The position numbers were made by a program, and so were the translations under genes. A stretch of DNA of 64,000 bases. It comes from Oscillospiraceae bacterium (GTDB lineage: Bacteria; Bacillota; Clostridia; Oscillospirales; CAG-272). Below are positions 7,801 to 15,576 of the stretch, in pieces. The stretch spans positions 1-64,000 of the forward strand of contig SVRT01000006.1 in NCBI GenBank assembly GCA_015064685.1, read 5' to 3'. The notes beneath the pieces are model-generated. The model was not told the DNA's origin. It ran no database searches and saw only the letters and a list, made by a program, of their open reading frames with translations. Each line of letters opens with the position of its first letter. Position 1 is the stretch's first letter.

Positions 7801-8099
7801 TTCAAATTTTGATTTGTCGATGCGTTAAGCCTTCCCCAGCGGGGAAGGGGGACCGCGTTAGCGGTGGATGAGGAGGGCATTCTATCAAGGAATTCACGTC
7901 ATTTAAAGACATTGTTTCGTTGCAAAAGAATCTTTATGCTACAAGACAGAATCCACAAAATTCCATGTCGAACAACTTGATGGCGACCTCCTCATCCACC
8001 CAAAACGCACAGCGTAGGAGGATAGCCCACTACTCGCCTTGTGGCGTATGTCCCCCTTCTCCGCTGGAGAAGGCTATTCGTAAAACCGCAATTTATCGG
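7801..8099. repeat. family A palindromic element (copy A3) with outer boundaries
   Basis: The core is 7829-8074, with left hairpin CCTTCCCCAGCGGGGAAGG, inner hairpin CCGCGTTAGCGG, and right hairpin of the CTCCGCTGGAG type flanked by TATTCG. The right end has the same enlarged inner arm as copy A1. The outer boundaries are TTCAAATTTTGATTTGTCG and AAACCGCAATTTATCGG. Confidence 0.88.
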
Positions 8100-8189
8100 A
8101 CATACGAATTGCGGCATTTTAATTATATAGCGGTGGGAGGCTCCTCTGCAATCACGGTTATTTCAAGCGTATGTAAAATTTATGTAAAA

Positions 8190-8222
8190 GAAAAAGCCGA
8201 GAGGACACTCTCTCGGCTTTTC
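8190..8222. terminator. Bidirectional terminator
   Basis: AAAAGCCGAGAG and CTCTCGGCTTTT pair around a short loop. It lies between the rhamnosidase-like gene and the Na/Pi gene and would end the former on the minus strand. The 90 bp between it and 8314 is AT-rich with repeated TTATTCGTTATTTT strings and no gene. Confidence 0.75.
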
Positions 8223-8313
8223 GGGGCTTAATTTTCCATTTTTATTCGTTATTTTCCGTTATTATTCGTTATTTTAAGTTATATTGCAGCGTTTTTAAGG
8301 AAATGACGGTTTT

Positions 8314-9999
8314 TTACGTTATTATCGTAATCCCCTCGGGAGCTACGTATTCGACCTTGACTCCGTCCTCGGTTTTTTCTGCGCTCACCGTGATGACACC
8401 CTTCACCGTCGGGTAGCTTCCCTTGACCCACTCAAGATCGGCAAGGTTAGGCTTGATCTCGTAAGTAGTAGCATCTATCGGACGGATGCCGAGGACGTAA
8501 TGGGAGAGATACGGGCAGGGTCCGCTCGACCAGCCGTGGCAGAGCGAGTGACGGAAATTCTTATAACAATACGCGCCAAAATCACCGTGTATGTCGTTCA
8601 TTCCCTCGGGTACTATCTCGTCGATCGGCGCGGAATTCTCCATCCAATCGAGGTCAAAGTCCTCCCAAAAGGTCGTCGCGCCCATCTTGATCATTCCGCC
8701 GTAATACTCGCGGATAGCGTCAAGCGCGCCCGTGTGATCTCCTGCCATAGCCTTTGCGGCAAGGATATAGTAGCTGAAGAAGGTCGAGAATCTCCTTGCG
8801 CCGTCAACGCTGATGACCTCATCGTTGAGTCTCTTTGCGTCTTCGAGTCCACTCAAAGCGAGCATTGCCGCCGCCTGCTTTGAGCCGCAGGGGTCGGGGA
8901 TGTGTCGGCACATTCTCTCTGCAGTTTTCTCACATTCCGTCGCGAGCGCATCCTCACCGATCTCGCGCAAAACGACCGCGCCCTTTTCGAGCGTCATTTT
9001 AAGTAGGGCGTGTATACCTGCGTGCTTTGCGCCCTTATTTGCCTCGTTAGGCCAGTCGAGAAGTCTCTTTTCGGGCATCCTCTCCGCGCCGCCATCGTCC
9101 ACGAGCTTTGCCGCGCGCGAGAGTATCTCGACAAGCTTTTCCCTTTGCTCTTTAAGGTATTCCTTGTTTCCTACCGAGCGGTAGAGATCGCAATGCACCA
9201 TCACCCACCAAAGCGAATAGGTCGAGATGCGATTCATCCACTCGCCCGTGGGTGTCTCGTCTCTGACAAGATCGAGCGATCTCTCTATGACGTCACAATC
9301 GCCGAATACGGCAAGGGTAGTCGTGACCTCGGGGTGCATATCTCCGATCCAGACGAGTCTGTCGCGCTTGATACCGTCCCACATATATTCCTGCATACAG
9401 AGGTGCGCGGTGTACGCCGAGGTGATCCAGATGCGATTTAAAAGCTCATCGTTCGACTCAAAGGAGCCCTTATATTCAAGGTCTCTGTAAGTAAACACGC
9501 CGAAGATCTTCTGAAGCTCGAGCCTCGAGTTTTCTCCCAGAAGCTCGATGTACGCAAAGCGGTAGCCGCTCTCGGGTGTCTCGTTGCCCGACCAGAACTG
9601 CAGATTCATAATTTGATCGCGATTTGCGTGGTCGTTGCACGCGCCCCTCTCGCCCGCGGGTGTCAGCGCCTCACCGATGCTCTCGCCGAGGCGGATGCGG
9701 ACGTCAACGCCGCAATTCTTTCCCTCAACAGTACAAGAATGAGTGAAAATTCGCAGACTGCCCGAAAATTCGATGCCGAAATCGACGAGTATCGCCGCAC
9801 AAGGCTCACCCGCCTTGTTTTCAAGCGCGCAGGTGCCATTCACTCTCATCGCGACCTGCGGATAATTCTCCAATAGCAGATTTTCCGCGCCCGTGACCTT
9901 TCCAAAGGTCTTGACGACCCTCACAGGAGTGAGATACCTCCTCGTCCTCGGGTCTGCGTATTTTCCGTTGAGTGCCTCAAATTTGTCTGTCACTCGCAT
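8314..9999 (-). CDS. GH78-like alpha-L-rhamnosidase family protein
   Basis: This 561-residue protein resembles the catalytic (alpha/alpha)6 barrel of the Bac_rhamnosid6H/GH78 group. A beta-sandwich-like N-terminal third (IFTHSCTVEGKNCGVDVRIRLGES) precedes the barrel with KRDRLVWIGDMHPE, equivalent to the family's RDR-x-W-x-GD motif, and a C-terminal jelly-roll region. No signal peptide is seen, so it likely acts in the cytosol on rhamnosylated oligosaccharides or glycosides. Substrate is not determined. I start at the ATG at 9999, preceded by GGAGGC; the longer ORF runs into repeat B1. A promoter lies upstream of B1, so the repeat should be in the 5' leader. Confidence 0.8.
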   Translation of the reverse strand: MRVTDKFEALNGKYADPRTRRYLTPVRVVKTFGKVTGAENLLLENYPQVAMRVNGTCALENKAGEPCAAILVDFGIEFSGSLRIFTHSCTVEGKNCGVDVRIRLGESIGEALTPAGERGACNDHANRDQIMNLQFWSGNETPESGYRFAYIELLGENSRLELQKIFGVFTYRDLEYKGSFESNDELLNRIWITSAYTAHLCMQEYMWDGIKRDRLVWIGDMHPEVTTTLAVFGDCDVIERSLDLVRDETPTGEWMNRISTYSLWWVMVHCDLYRSVGNKEYLKEQREKLVEILSRAAKLVDDGGAERMPEKRLLDWPNEANKGAKHAGIHALLKMTLEKGAVVLREIGEDALATECEKTAERMCRHIPDPCGSKQAAAMLALSGLEDAKRLNDEVISVDGARRFSTFFSYYILAAKAMAGDHTGALDAIREYYGGMIKMGATTFWEDFDLDWMENSAPIDEIVPEGMNDIHGDFGAYCYKNFRHSLCHGWSSGPCPYLSHYVLGIRPIDATTYEIKPNLADLEWVKGSYPTVKGVITVSAEKTEDGVKVEYVAPEGITIIT

Positions 10000-10015
10000 T
10001 TTCTGCCTCCATTTT

Positions 10016-10270
10016 TTCAAATTTTGATTTATCGGTGAGACGAACAATCCCTCAGTCACGCACAAGGCGTGACAGCTCCCTTTACACAAGGGAGCTTTGT
10101 TGGTGGATGTTCGTACGCATTATAGATGTGAAACCCTTTTAAATTTAAAGAAAATTTCACTATATCCACGTTCTCCAGCTTTCAGGTAAAGCTCCCTTGT
10201 GTAAAGGGAGCTGGCGCGCCTCCGTGCGCGTCTGAGGGATTGTTCGCGTCCTCTATAGACCCCAATTTAT
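10016..10270. repeat. family B palindromic element (copy B1) with outer boundaries
   Basis: The core (10041-10246) begins CGAACAATCCCTCAGTCACGC and ends with the inverted form GCGTCTGAGGGATTGTTCG. Inside are AGCTCCCTTTACACAAGGGAGCT hairpins in both orientations. The outer boundaries are TTCAAATTTTGATTTATCGG and AGACCCCAATTTAT. Confidence 0.88.
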
Positions 10271-10280
10271 TTACACCTTG

Positions 10281-10310
10281 ATTATACCACTTGATTGGAG
10301 TTTATGTCAA
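10281..10310 (-). promoter_or_regulatory. Promoter of the rhamnosidase-like gene
   Basis: On the minus strand TTGACA (10305-10310) and TATAAT (10281-10286) are spaced by 18 bp. Transcripts would pass through element B1 before reaching the start codon at 9999. Confidence 0.7.
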
Positions 10311-10332
10311 CAAATAAATTGATTTTGGCAAT

Positions 10333-10367
10333 AAAAAAAGGACGCGGGGCGGCGCGTCCTTTTTTTT
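10333..10367 (-). terminator. Terminator after the RNase M5-like gene
   Basis: GGACGCG and CGCGTCC pair with a T-rich tail on both strands (AAAAAAAGGACGCG.. ..CGCGTCCTTTTTTT). It sits directly at the 3' end of the uppP-toprim gene pair. Confidence 0.85.
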
Positions 10368-10368
10368 A

Positions 10369-10959
10369 TTATTTGTTGGTATCAACGAGCTTAAAAAATT
10401 CCTCTCTTGTTAATAGCACGTTGAGCGCCGACAAGAGTGCGTTCGGAGTCATTCCACGCGGCAGGTCGAGCGACACCGCAAGCATATCGCGCTTTTCTGC
10501 GCTTCCCTCGCCGCCCGTAAGTCCGCAGGCAAACATATCCGCCTTCGTTATCTCCTCACGCGGCGACATATCTTCTCCGCTCTGCTCTGCAAAAGGGGCA
10601 AGCAGCTCGCAGAGCTTTTGCGCATCCGCTCCCTCGACCCCGAGATAGCCCTCCGCAGACGCGTGCTCCTTGCGTCTCTCCTTGCCCTTCACCTGAGGTG
10701 TATAGAGCTGGATGAGTCTGTCGCGCGGTATTGCCGACGTGATATGCGACCTTATCAGCTTACCCGCCCCATCGGGGTCGGTCAGGACGATTATCTTGCT
10801 CTTTTTGGCAAGCTCACGGATAAGGGCAAGCCGCTCGTGATTCTTGAATACGCCAAAGCCGTCGGTCGTGATCACGCACGCATCGGCAATTGACATAATT
10901 TTTATTTTGTCATATTTACCCTCGACGATGATGGGGTAATTTATTCGCAGCTTACTCAT
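10369..10959 (-). CDS. Toprim-domain protein, RNase M5-like (DUF4093)
   Basis: This 196-residue protein has an N-terminal toprim domain with the catalytic Glu in IVEGKYDKIKI and the DxD pair in LTDPDGAGK, followed by a DUF4093-like C-terminal domain (EHASAEGYLG.. onward). This is the layout of the RNase M5 (RnmV) family that matures the 5S rRNA precursor in Firmicutes, and of the close clostridial relatives annotated as DUF4093 proteins. Whether it is the true RNase M5 cannot be settled by eye. The start lies 1 bp after the uppP stop, so the two are cotranscribed. Confidence 0.8.
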   Translation of the reverse strand: MSKLRINYPIIVEGKYDKIKIMSIADACVITTDGFGVFKNHERLALIRELAKKSKIIVLTDPDGAGKLIRSHITSAIPRDRLIQLYTPQVKGKERRKEHASAEGYLGVEGADAQKLCELLAPFAEQSGEDMSPREEITKADMFACGLTGGEGSAEKRDMLAVSLDLPRGMTPNALLSALNVLLTREEFFKLVDTNK

Positions 10960-10960
10960 A

Positions 10961-11860
10961 TCAGATCATCGCGGGAATAAAGTAAAGCAGAACGAGTGCG
11001 CCAAGCACGATGCGGTAGATACCGAAGGGCGCAAAGCTGTGCTTCTTGACGAATTCCATAAGGAACTTGATCGCGACCATTGACACGGCAAACGCGACGA
11101 TCGATGCGACCGCGAGCACTATCCACGCGAGTGCGGGTACGCTTACTCCGCTCTCGGAGACGTAATCGAAAAATCCGTAGCCTTTAAGCAGGCTCGCACC
11201 GACCATTGCGGGGATGCCCATAAAGAATGAAAATTCAGCCGCCGCAGGTCGCGCGATACCCATAATTCGCGAGCCGAGTATAGTCGAGCCCGAGCGCGAG
11301 GTGCCGGGTACGATAGACAAGGTCTGGAAGCAGCCGATAAGGAGCGCGTCACGGTAGCCGATCTCCTCGACTCTCTCGATGCGCGTGGGCTTATTCTGCT
11401 GCCATTTTTCAACGATTATAAAGAGTATACCGTAAATGATCAGCGTAGCGGCGACGGTTATCGCGTTGTAGATCCAGCCGTCGATATCCTTTCCCGTGAC
11501 CTTCTCAAGTATCTTATCACCTACAATTCCTATAAGCGCCGCGGGTATGCTCGCGACGACCACCTTGAACCAAAGGCTCCACGTACCCCTCTTCTCTGCC
11601 GCGCTCTTTGATGGCGCGAAGGGGTTGAGCTTTGTAAAGAACATTACCACGACCGCCAAGATCGCGCCGAGCTGTATGACCACCTCGAACATGCTCATAT
11701 ACTCCTCGGCAAACACCGCGCCGAGTCCGCCTGCCACGTTGAGCTTCAAAAACTCGTCAAGCAGGATAAGATGTCCCGTCGAGCTTACCGGCAGCCACTC
11801 GGTTATTCCTTCAACTACGCCGAAGATTATAGCTTTAATAATTTCTATAAATTCTGTCAT
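10961..11860 (-). CDS. uppP: Undecaprenyl-diphosphate phosphatase
   Basis: UppP (BacA) dephosphorylates undecaprenyl pyrophosphate on the membrane to recycle the lipid carrier for peptidoglycan and other wall polymers, and confers bacitracin tolerance. The 299-residue protein has the two family motifs: the first, EGITEWLPVSSTGH near residue 17, and the second, PGTSRSGSTI near residue 184, within about eight membrane helices. AAGGAGAAG precedes the ATG. The region upstream holds repeat D1; no promoter was recognised there. Confidence 0.96.
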   Translation of the reverse strand: MTEFIEIIKAIIFGVVEGITEWLPVSSTGHLILLDEFLKLNVAGGLGAVFAEEYMSMFEVVIQLGAILAVVVMFFTKLNPFAPSKSAAEKRGTWSLWFKVVVASIPAALIGIVGDKILEKVTGKDIDGWIYNAITVAATLIIYGILFIIVEKWQQNKPTRIERVEEIGYRDALLIGCFQTLSIVPGTSRSGSTILGSRIMGIARPAAAEFSFFMGIPAMVGASLLKGYGFFDYVSESGVSVPALAWIVLAVASIVAFAVSMVAIKFLMEFVKKHSFAPFGIYRIVLGALVLLYFIPAMI

Positions 11861-11882
11861 TTCTTCTCCTTATGGATAGATC

Positions 11883-12180
11883 GTGCCACGATGGGAGACG
11901 CGGTCGCTTTTTGAAAAAAGCTCCGCAAAAACTTCCCTTATATTAGGTCCTTTAATAGTGAAAAATATAACTCGGACTGCTTGCTTGCAAGCAGCCGTTT
12001 GCAACAAATTGACAAATGTCTTGGTTCAACTTCACGTTGCATATGGTGTCGTAGGATTTTTCGCCGCAAGCGGCTAAAAAAATCCCTCACTGACTTTTTC
12101 GTATTGATAAGGTATAGAACCCAACCGATGATGCACATTTTTAAATATTCTTTTAAATAAGTGGAAATATGCCTAACTAA
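11883..12180. repeat. family D element (copy D1) without outer boundaries
   Basis: It contains the family D blocks GGTCGCTTTTTGAAAAAAGC, ACTGCTTGCTTGCAAGCAGC, the hairpin GCCGCAAGCGGC followed by TAAAAAAATCCCTCACTGAC, and ATTGATAAGGTATAGAACCC. The right half found in other copies is missing. The 81-residue ORF on the minus strand here is a shadow of the repeat. Confidence 0.8.
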
Positions 12181-12218
12181 CAATTATTAATCAACTCTCG
12201 TAAACTCGAACTGCATCG

Positions 12219-13505
12219 TCAGTCTGCGCCTCTCATTATATCACCCTCACGCACCTCAAAAGGCACTCTCGCCCAGAAGATCATCGACGGATGGGGTGCG
12301 CTCTCTATCGCTGTGCCGTCGGGAAGATAAAGCTCGGTGACGGTGAGCGGGTTGCCTATCTTGCGCGGCGAGATCATTTCTGCTCTGTCGCCTACCTTCA
12401 CCTTGTTGCGCTGGATAAAGCGGTAGAGTCTGCCGCTCTCGTTTTCAAGCGCTACACCAGATGCAGAGAGCTTCTCCGCCTCACCTTCATTATATTCGGT
12501 TGCGGTGGCAAAATACGCCTTGTCGCGGATATATCCCGTCATCGTGGAGAGCTGCGCGTTCTCGATCGGCTTATCGAGGTAATATCCCGTACAGTATTCG
12601 CGGTGCGAGACGCTCTCAAGCTCGCGGTACCACGCGGGGTCGAATTTATAGCCCTCGGGATCTGACATATACGCGTCGATCGCCATTCTGTACGCGTTGG
12701 TCACGACTGCGGTGTAGTACGCGCTCTTCATTCTTCCCTCAATTTTAAAGGAGTTGATACCGCACGCGACAAGAGTGGGGATATGCTCTATCGTGCACAT
12801 ATCCTTTGAGGACATTATGAACGTGCCAAGCTCGGTCTGCTCGATCGGAATGGGCAGGTCGGGGCGCTTTTCCTCGTAGATTATGTAATTCCAACGGCAG
12901 GGCTGGGTGCATCTGCCGCGATTCGCGTCGCGCTCGGTCATCATATTCGAGAGCATGCATCTGCCACTGTACGACACGCACATCGAGCCGTGGATAAATG
13001 CCTCAAGCTCAATATCCTCGGGGAGTCTCGCTCTTATCGCGCTGATCTCGTTTTTGTCAAGCTCACGCGCAAGGACAAGTCTTTTCGCGCCGAGTGCGAC
13101 GTATGCAAGCGCCGCCTCGGGAGAGACTATGCTCGCCTGGGTCGAGATATGTATCTCGCAGTCGGGGATGATCTCGCGGAGCGTTGTCATAACGCCGAGG
13201 TCCGCGACGATAAACGCATCTATCCCGGCGTCCTTGATCTCGCGGATAAACTCACGGAGCGGCTCGTATTCGTCGCCGTGAGGCATGGTATTCAGCGTCA
13301 GATAAAGCTTTTTACCGCGCTCGTGGGTGTATTTTACCGCCTCGTAAAGCTCCTCGACGGTGAAATTGTCCGCCGCCGAGCGCATACCGAAGCTCTGACC
13401 TGCAAGATATACGGCATCCGCGCCGTAAAGCAGTGCCGCCTTCAGCTTTTCAAAGTTGCCCGCAGGTGACAATAGCTCGGGACGTTTAATATATTTATTG
13501 CTCAT
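12219..13505 (-). CDS. U32 family peptidase-like protein
   Basis: The protein (428 residues) has an N-terminal TIM-barrel-like U32 domain (PELLSPAGNFEKLKAAL, ADAVYLAG) and the U32 signature EAFIHGSMCVSYSGRCMLS with further cysteines in RGRCTQPCRW, which can hold an Fe-S cluster. Studied relatives (YegQ/TrhP, RlhA) act in tRNA or rRNA hydroxylation rather than as proteases, so RNA modification is the more likely role. I choose the ATG at 13505 because GTGGAG precedes it at a good distance; the ATG at 13532 has no ribosome site. A promoter TTGACA-N17-TAAAAT lies upstream. Confidence 0.9.
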   Translation of the reverse strand: MSNKYIKRPELLSPAGNFEKLKAALLYGADAVYLAGQSFGMRSAADNFTVEELYEAVKYTHERGKKLYLTLNTMPHGDEYEPLREFIREIKDAGIDAFIVADLGVMTTLREIIPDCEIHISTQASIVSPEAALAYVALGAKRLVLARELDKNEISAIRARLPEDIELEAFIHGSMCVSYSGRCMLSNMMTERDANRGRCTQPCRWNYIIYEEKRPDLPIPIEQTELGTFIMSSKDMCTIEHIPTLVACGINSFKIEGRMKSAYYTAVVTNAYRMAIDAYMSDPEGYKFDPAWYRELESVSHREYCTGYYLDKPIENAQLSTMTGYIRDKAYFATATEYNEGEAEKLSASGVALENESGRLYRFIQRNKVKVGDRAEMISPRKIGNPLTVTELYLPDGTAIESAPHPSMIFWARVPFEVREGDIMRGAD

Positions 13506-13535
13506 ATTTTTTGTCTCCACATAATTATTCATTTT

Positions 13536-13564
13536 ATTTTAGCATATATGCGTTGCGTTGTCAA
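13536..13564 (-). promoter_or_regulatory. Promoter of the U32 family gene
   Basis: On the minus strand TTGACA (13559-13564) and TAAAAT (13536-13541) are spaced by 17 bp. Confidence 0.7.
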
Positions 13565-13577
13565 GATTATATTGTTT

Positions 13578-13839
13578 TTCAATTTTTGATTTGTCGGTCT
13601 GTTAAGCCTTCCCCAGCGGGGAAGGGGGACCGCGCTTGCGCGGTGGATGAGGAGGTCGCCCTTTTGAGGGCTTTACTTCTGTAAAAAGACATAGTTTCGA
13701 TGCAAAAGAATCCTTGTGCTGCAAAACAAAATCCACACAATTCCCGTGGGATATATCTTAATGGCGACCTCCTCATCCACCACCTTCGGTGGTCCCCCTT
13801 CTCCGCTGGAGAAGGCTATTCGTAAAACCCCAATTTAAC
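13578..13839. repeat. family A palindromic element (copy A4) with outer boundaries
   Basis: The core is 13606-13816. The left inner hairpin is CCGCGCTTGCGCGG and the right one CCACCTTCGGTGG. The end flanks are TTAA on the CCCC-type end and TATTCG on the CTCC-type end. The outer boundaries are TTCAATTTTTGATTTGTCGG and AAAACCCCAATTTAAC. Confidence 0.88.
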
Positions 13840-13842
13840 AAA

Positions 13843-13879
13843 CAAAAAAATGCTTCGGGCGAGCCGAAGCATTTTTTTG
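13843..13879 (-). terminator. Terminator after the small membrane protein gene
   Basis: AAAAAAATGCTTCGG and CCGAAGCATTTTTTT pair around GCGAG; the minus strand has the T run. It directly follows the stop at 13884. Confidence 0.85.
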
Positions 13880-13883
13880 TTTA

Positions 13884-14201
13884 TCAGATGCAGACTATAA
13901 AGAGCCAGGAGAGGATCGCGGTGACGATCGAGCTCCAGTTAAGCGCGGGGAGAGCGGCAACAACACCTACGATCGAAAATACGCAGATGATGATACCGAA
14001 AATTCTGCACTTGAGCTTCTTCATTCCGATAAGACCGAAGATACCTGCAAGGAGCATAAGAATTCCAACACCTGCGGAGATCATTGCTCCGATGTCGAGC
14101 GCGAGGACGGCATTGAATGCCTGGATGGGCGAATAGATTCCCCAGAGTATGTAGAGGATGCTGATGATTATTTTAAGTACGTTCTTTGTCGCCTTTTTCA
14201 T
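13884..14201 (-). CDS. Small four-helix membrane protein, unknown function
   Basis: I do not recognise the family. The 105 residues form about four hydrophobic segments (roughly 7-26, 33-60, 66-85, 87-104) with a basic N-terminus MKKATKNVLK, which suggests a small integral membrane protein. It is a single-gene unit: a promoter TTGACA-N17-TATAAT precedes it and a strong terminator follows. The ribosome site is weak (AAAGAAAA). The 4-TM, roughly 100-residue layout recalls DUF308- or YrhK-like small proteins, but no motif proves it. Confidence 0.75.
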   Translation of the reverse strand: MKKATKNVLKIIISILYILWGIYSPIQAFNAVLALDIGAMISAGVGILMLLAGIFGLIGMKKLKCRIFGIIICVFSIVGVVAALPALNWSSIVTAILSWLFIVCI

Positions 14202-14247
14202 TTTTCTTTTTGCCGTGCGGCAAGTCCTTTCATTTTTTTGTACCTTT

Positions 14248-14276
14248 ATTATACATTATTTCGCTTGCCTTGTCAA
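14248..14276 (-). promoter_or_regulatory. Promoter of the small membrane protein gene
   Basis: On the minus strand TTGACA (14271-14276) and TATAAT (14248-14253) are spaced by 17 bp, 46 nt before the ATG. Confidence 0.8.
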
Positions 14277-14288
14277 TGGAAAAAAAGA

Positions 14289-14313
14289 AAAATGCAGAGC
14301 GCGCTCTGCATTC
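14289..14313 (-). terminator. Terminator after spoIIR
   Basis: ATGCAGAGCGCGCTCTGCAT is a perfect 20-bp palindrome followed on the minus strand by TTTTTCTTTTTT, 6 bp after the spoIIR stop. Confidence 0.75.
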
Positions 14314-14318
14314 TGCAC

Positions 14319-14939
14319 TTAATTAAACCACGAGCTCAAGGTCTCGAGGATCTTAAAGCGGATTCTGTATTTCGGACTGCTCGTCTCGGTTATCAGCTTG
14401 TACTGGTCGGCGCTGAGACCTACCGAGATAAAAGCGTCCTCGTTGCTCTTGCCTCCGTCGTCGGTCGCGGCGGAGAGACAGAGCGGCGGAAAGAGGCAGC
14501 ACCACCAATTCTGCCCCTCCCCTTCACCGATCAGCACGCGCAGAGAGAGATACTCTCCCTCGGGAAACGCGCAGGTCTCGTAGCTTTTTGTGGGGTAGTA
14601 CTCCTCGCCGAGCTTGACCGCGACCGCGTAATCATATCCGCTCTCCTTGACTATGCGCGCTGCCGCCGCCTCGATCTCGGGCATTACGGTTTCGATCGCG
14701 TCAGCCGCCTCGCTCTGCGTTTTGCAGTTCTCAACCGCAGGCGTCACGACCTTGATCACCTCGTCGCGCACCTTGAGCTTTAGCGCCTGATCCTCGTCCG
14801 TGTCCGAATTGGCAAGCACGTGAAGGCGGACGACCGTGTCGTAGATCTCGCCCTCGCCGTGAACGGGAAACATCCCAACTATCAGTGCAAGCGCAAGAAT
14901 AACAAACGTGCAAATAAGTAATTTTTTTGTTGAAGCCAT
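14319..14939 (-). CDS. spoIIR: Stage II sporulation protein R
   Basis: SpoIIR is made in the forespore, exported into the intermembrane space and triggers the SpoIIGA protease to activate sigma-E in the mother cell. The 206-residue protein has an N-terminal hydrophobic segment (residues 6-26, ending near VHG) for export and the family core VVRLHVLANSDTDEDQALKLKVRDEV, plus the conserved YPTKSYETCAFPEGEYLSL region. Length is typical. Its presence implies an endospore former. A weak forespore-sigma-like pattern (GAATA, 15 bp, GCAAATAAT) lies about 30-60 nt upstream, in line with the expected sigma-F control, but this is only suggestive. Confidence 0.93.
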   Translation of the reverse strand: MASTKKLLICTFVILALALIVGMFPVHGEGEIYDTVVRLHVLANSDTDEDQALKLKVRDEVIKVVTPAVENCKTQSEAADAIETVMPEIEAAAARIVKESGYDYAVAVKLGEEYYPTKSYETCAFPEGEYLSLRVLIGEGEGQNWWCCLFPPLCLSAATDDGGKSNEDAFISVGLSADQYKLITETSSPKYRIRFKILETLSSWFN

Positions 14940-15006
14940 TTTATGAACATCCTTTCATTTTGATAAAAGGATTATTTGCACATAACAAACGCTTTATTCA
15001 CTAAAT

Positions 15007-15452
15007 TTCAAATTTTGATTTATCGGTGAGGATGGGGGATGCGGGGACGCGTGCCTCCGGCGGGTCGCTTTTTAGAAAAAAGCTCCGCAAAAACTTTCAA
15101 TATTTTGGGTCCTTTTAGGGTGACGTAGGATTTTTCGCCACCAAGGGTGGCTAAAAAAATCCCTCACTGACGTTTTTGTATTGATAAGGTTTAGAACCCA
15201 GCCGATGAAAAACCTTTAAGCTCAAAGAATATCTAAGTTTAAGAAAGCTTTTAAAACGATTACAAATACACTCGCAACACGATAGCAGTGAGGCTATGCA
15301 GGTGCGACACGGTGTAGATAGATAAACCGTCTTAACTTGTATAAAATATGCTTTGGGGTTTTGAGGGGTTTGGGGAACTTTTTTCCCTGGAAAAGTTCCC
15401 CAAGCGCATCCCCCGCATCCCCCCGCGCATCCCCGCTAAACCGCAATTTATC
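15007..15452. repeat. family D element (copy D2) with outer boundaries
   Basis: The outer boundaries are TTCAAATTTTGATTTATCGG and AAACCGCAATTTATC. Inside, in order: GGTCGCTTTTTAGAAAAAAGC, hairpin GCCACCAAGGGTGGC before TAAAAAAATCCCTCACTGAC, TTGATAAGGTTTAGAACCC, a conserved block around ACGATAGCAGTGAGGCTATG and GTGTAGATAGATAAACC, and the hairpin GGGGAACTTTT..AAAAGTTCCCC. Confidence 0.85.
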
Positions 15453-15463
15453 AAAACAACAAA

Positions 15464-15494
15464 AGTCGGCTCCACGACAAGACGTGGAGCCGAT
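15464..15494 (-). terminator. Terminator after the antiporter gene
   Basis: TCGGCTCCACG and CGTGGAGCCGA pair around ACAAGA, followed on the minus strand by CTTTTGTTGTTTTG. It lies 80 bp after the antiporter stop; the space between has no gene. Confidence 0.65.
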
Positions 15495-15576
15495 AATATA
15501 TTCTCTCACTGATTTTTCACTCCGCACTCTGCATTCTGCACTTTTCAATGCTCTGCGATATGCGTTTTGCGCTTTA

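Noticed and set aside
11938-12183. 81-residue minus-strand ORF after uppP
   Set aside because: It is the translation of repeat family D; similar stretches occur in other copies with broken frames.
12219-13505. Calling the U32 protein a secreted collagenase
   Set aside because: There is no signal peptide, and characterised relatives act in RNA modification.
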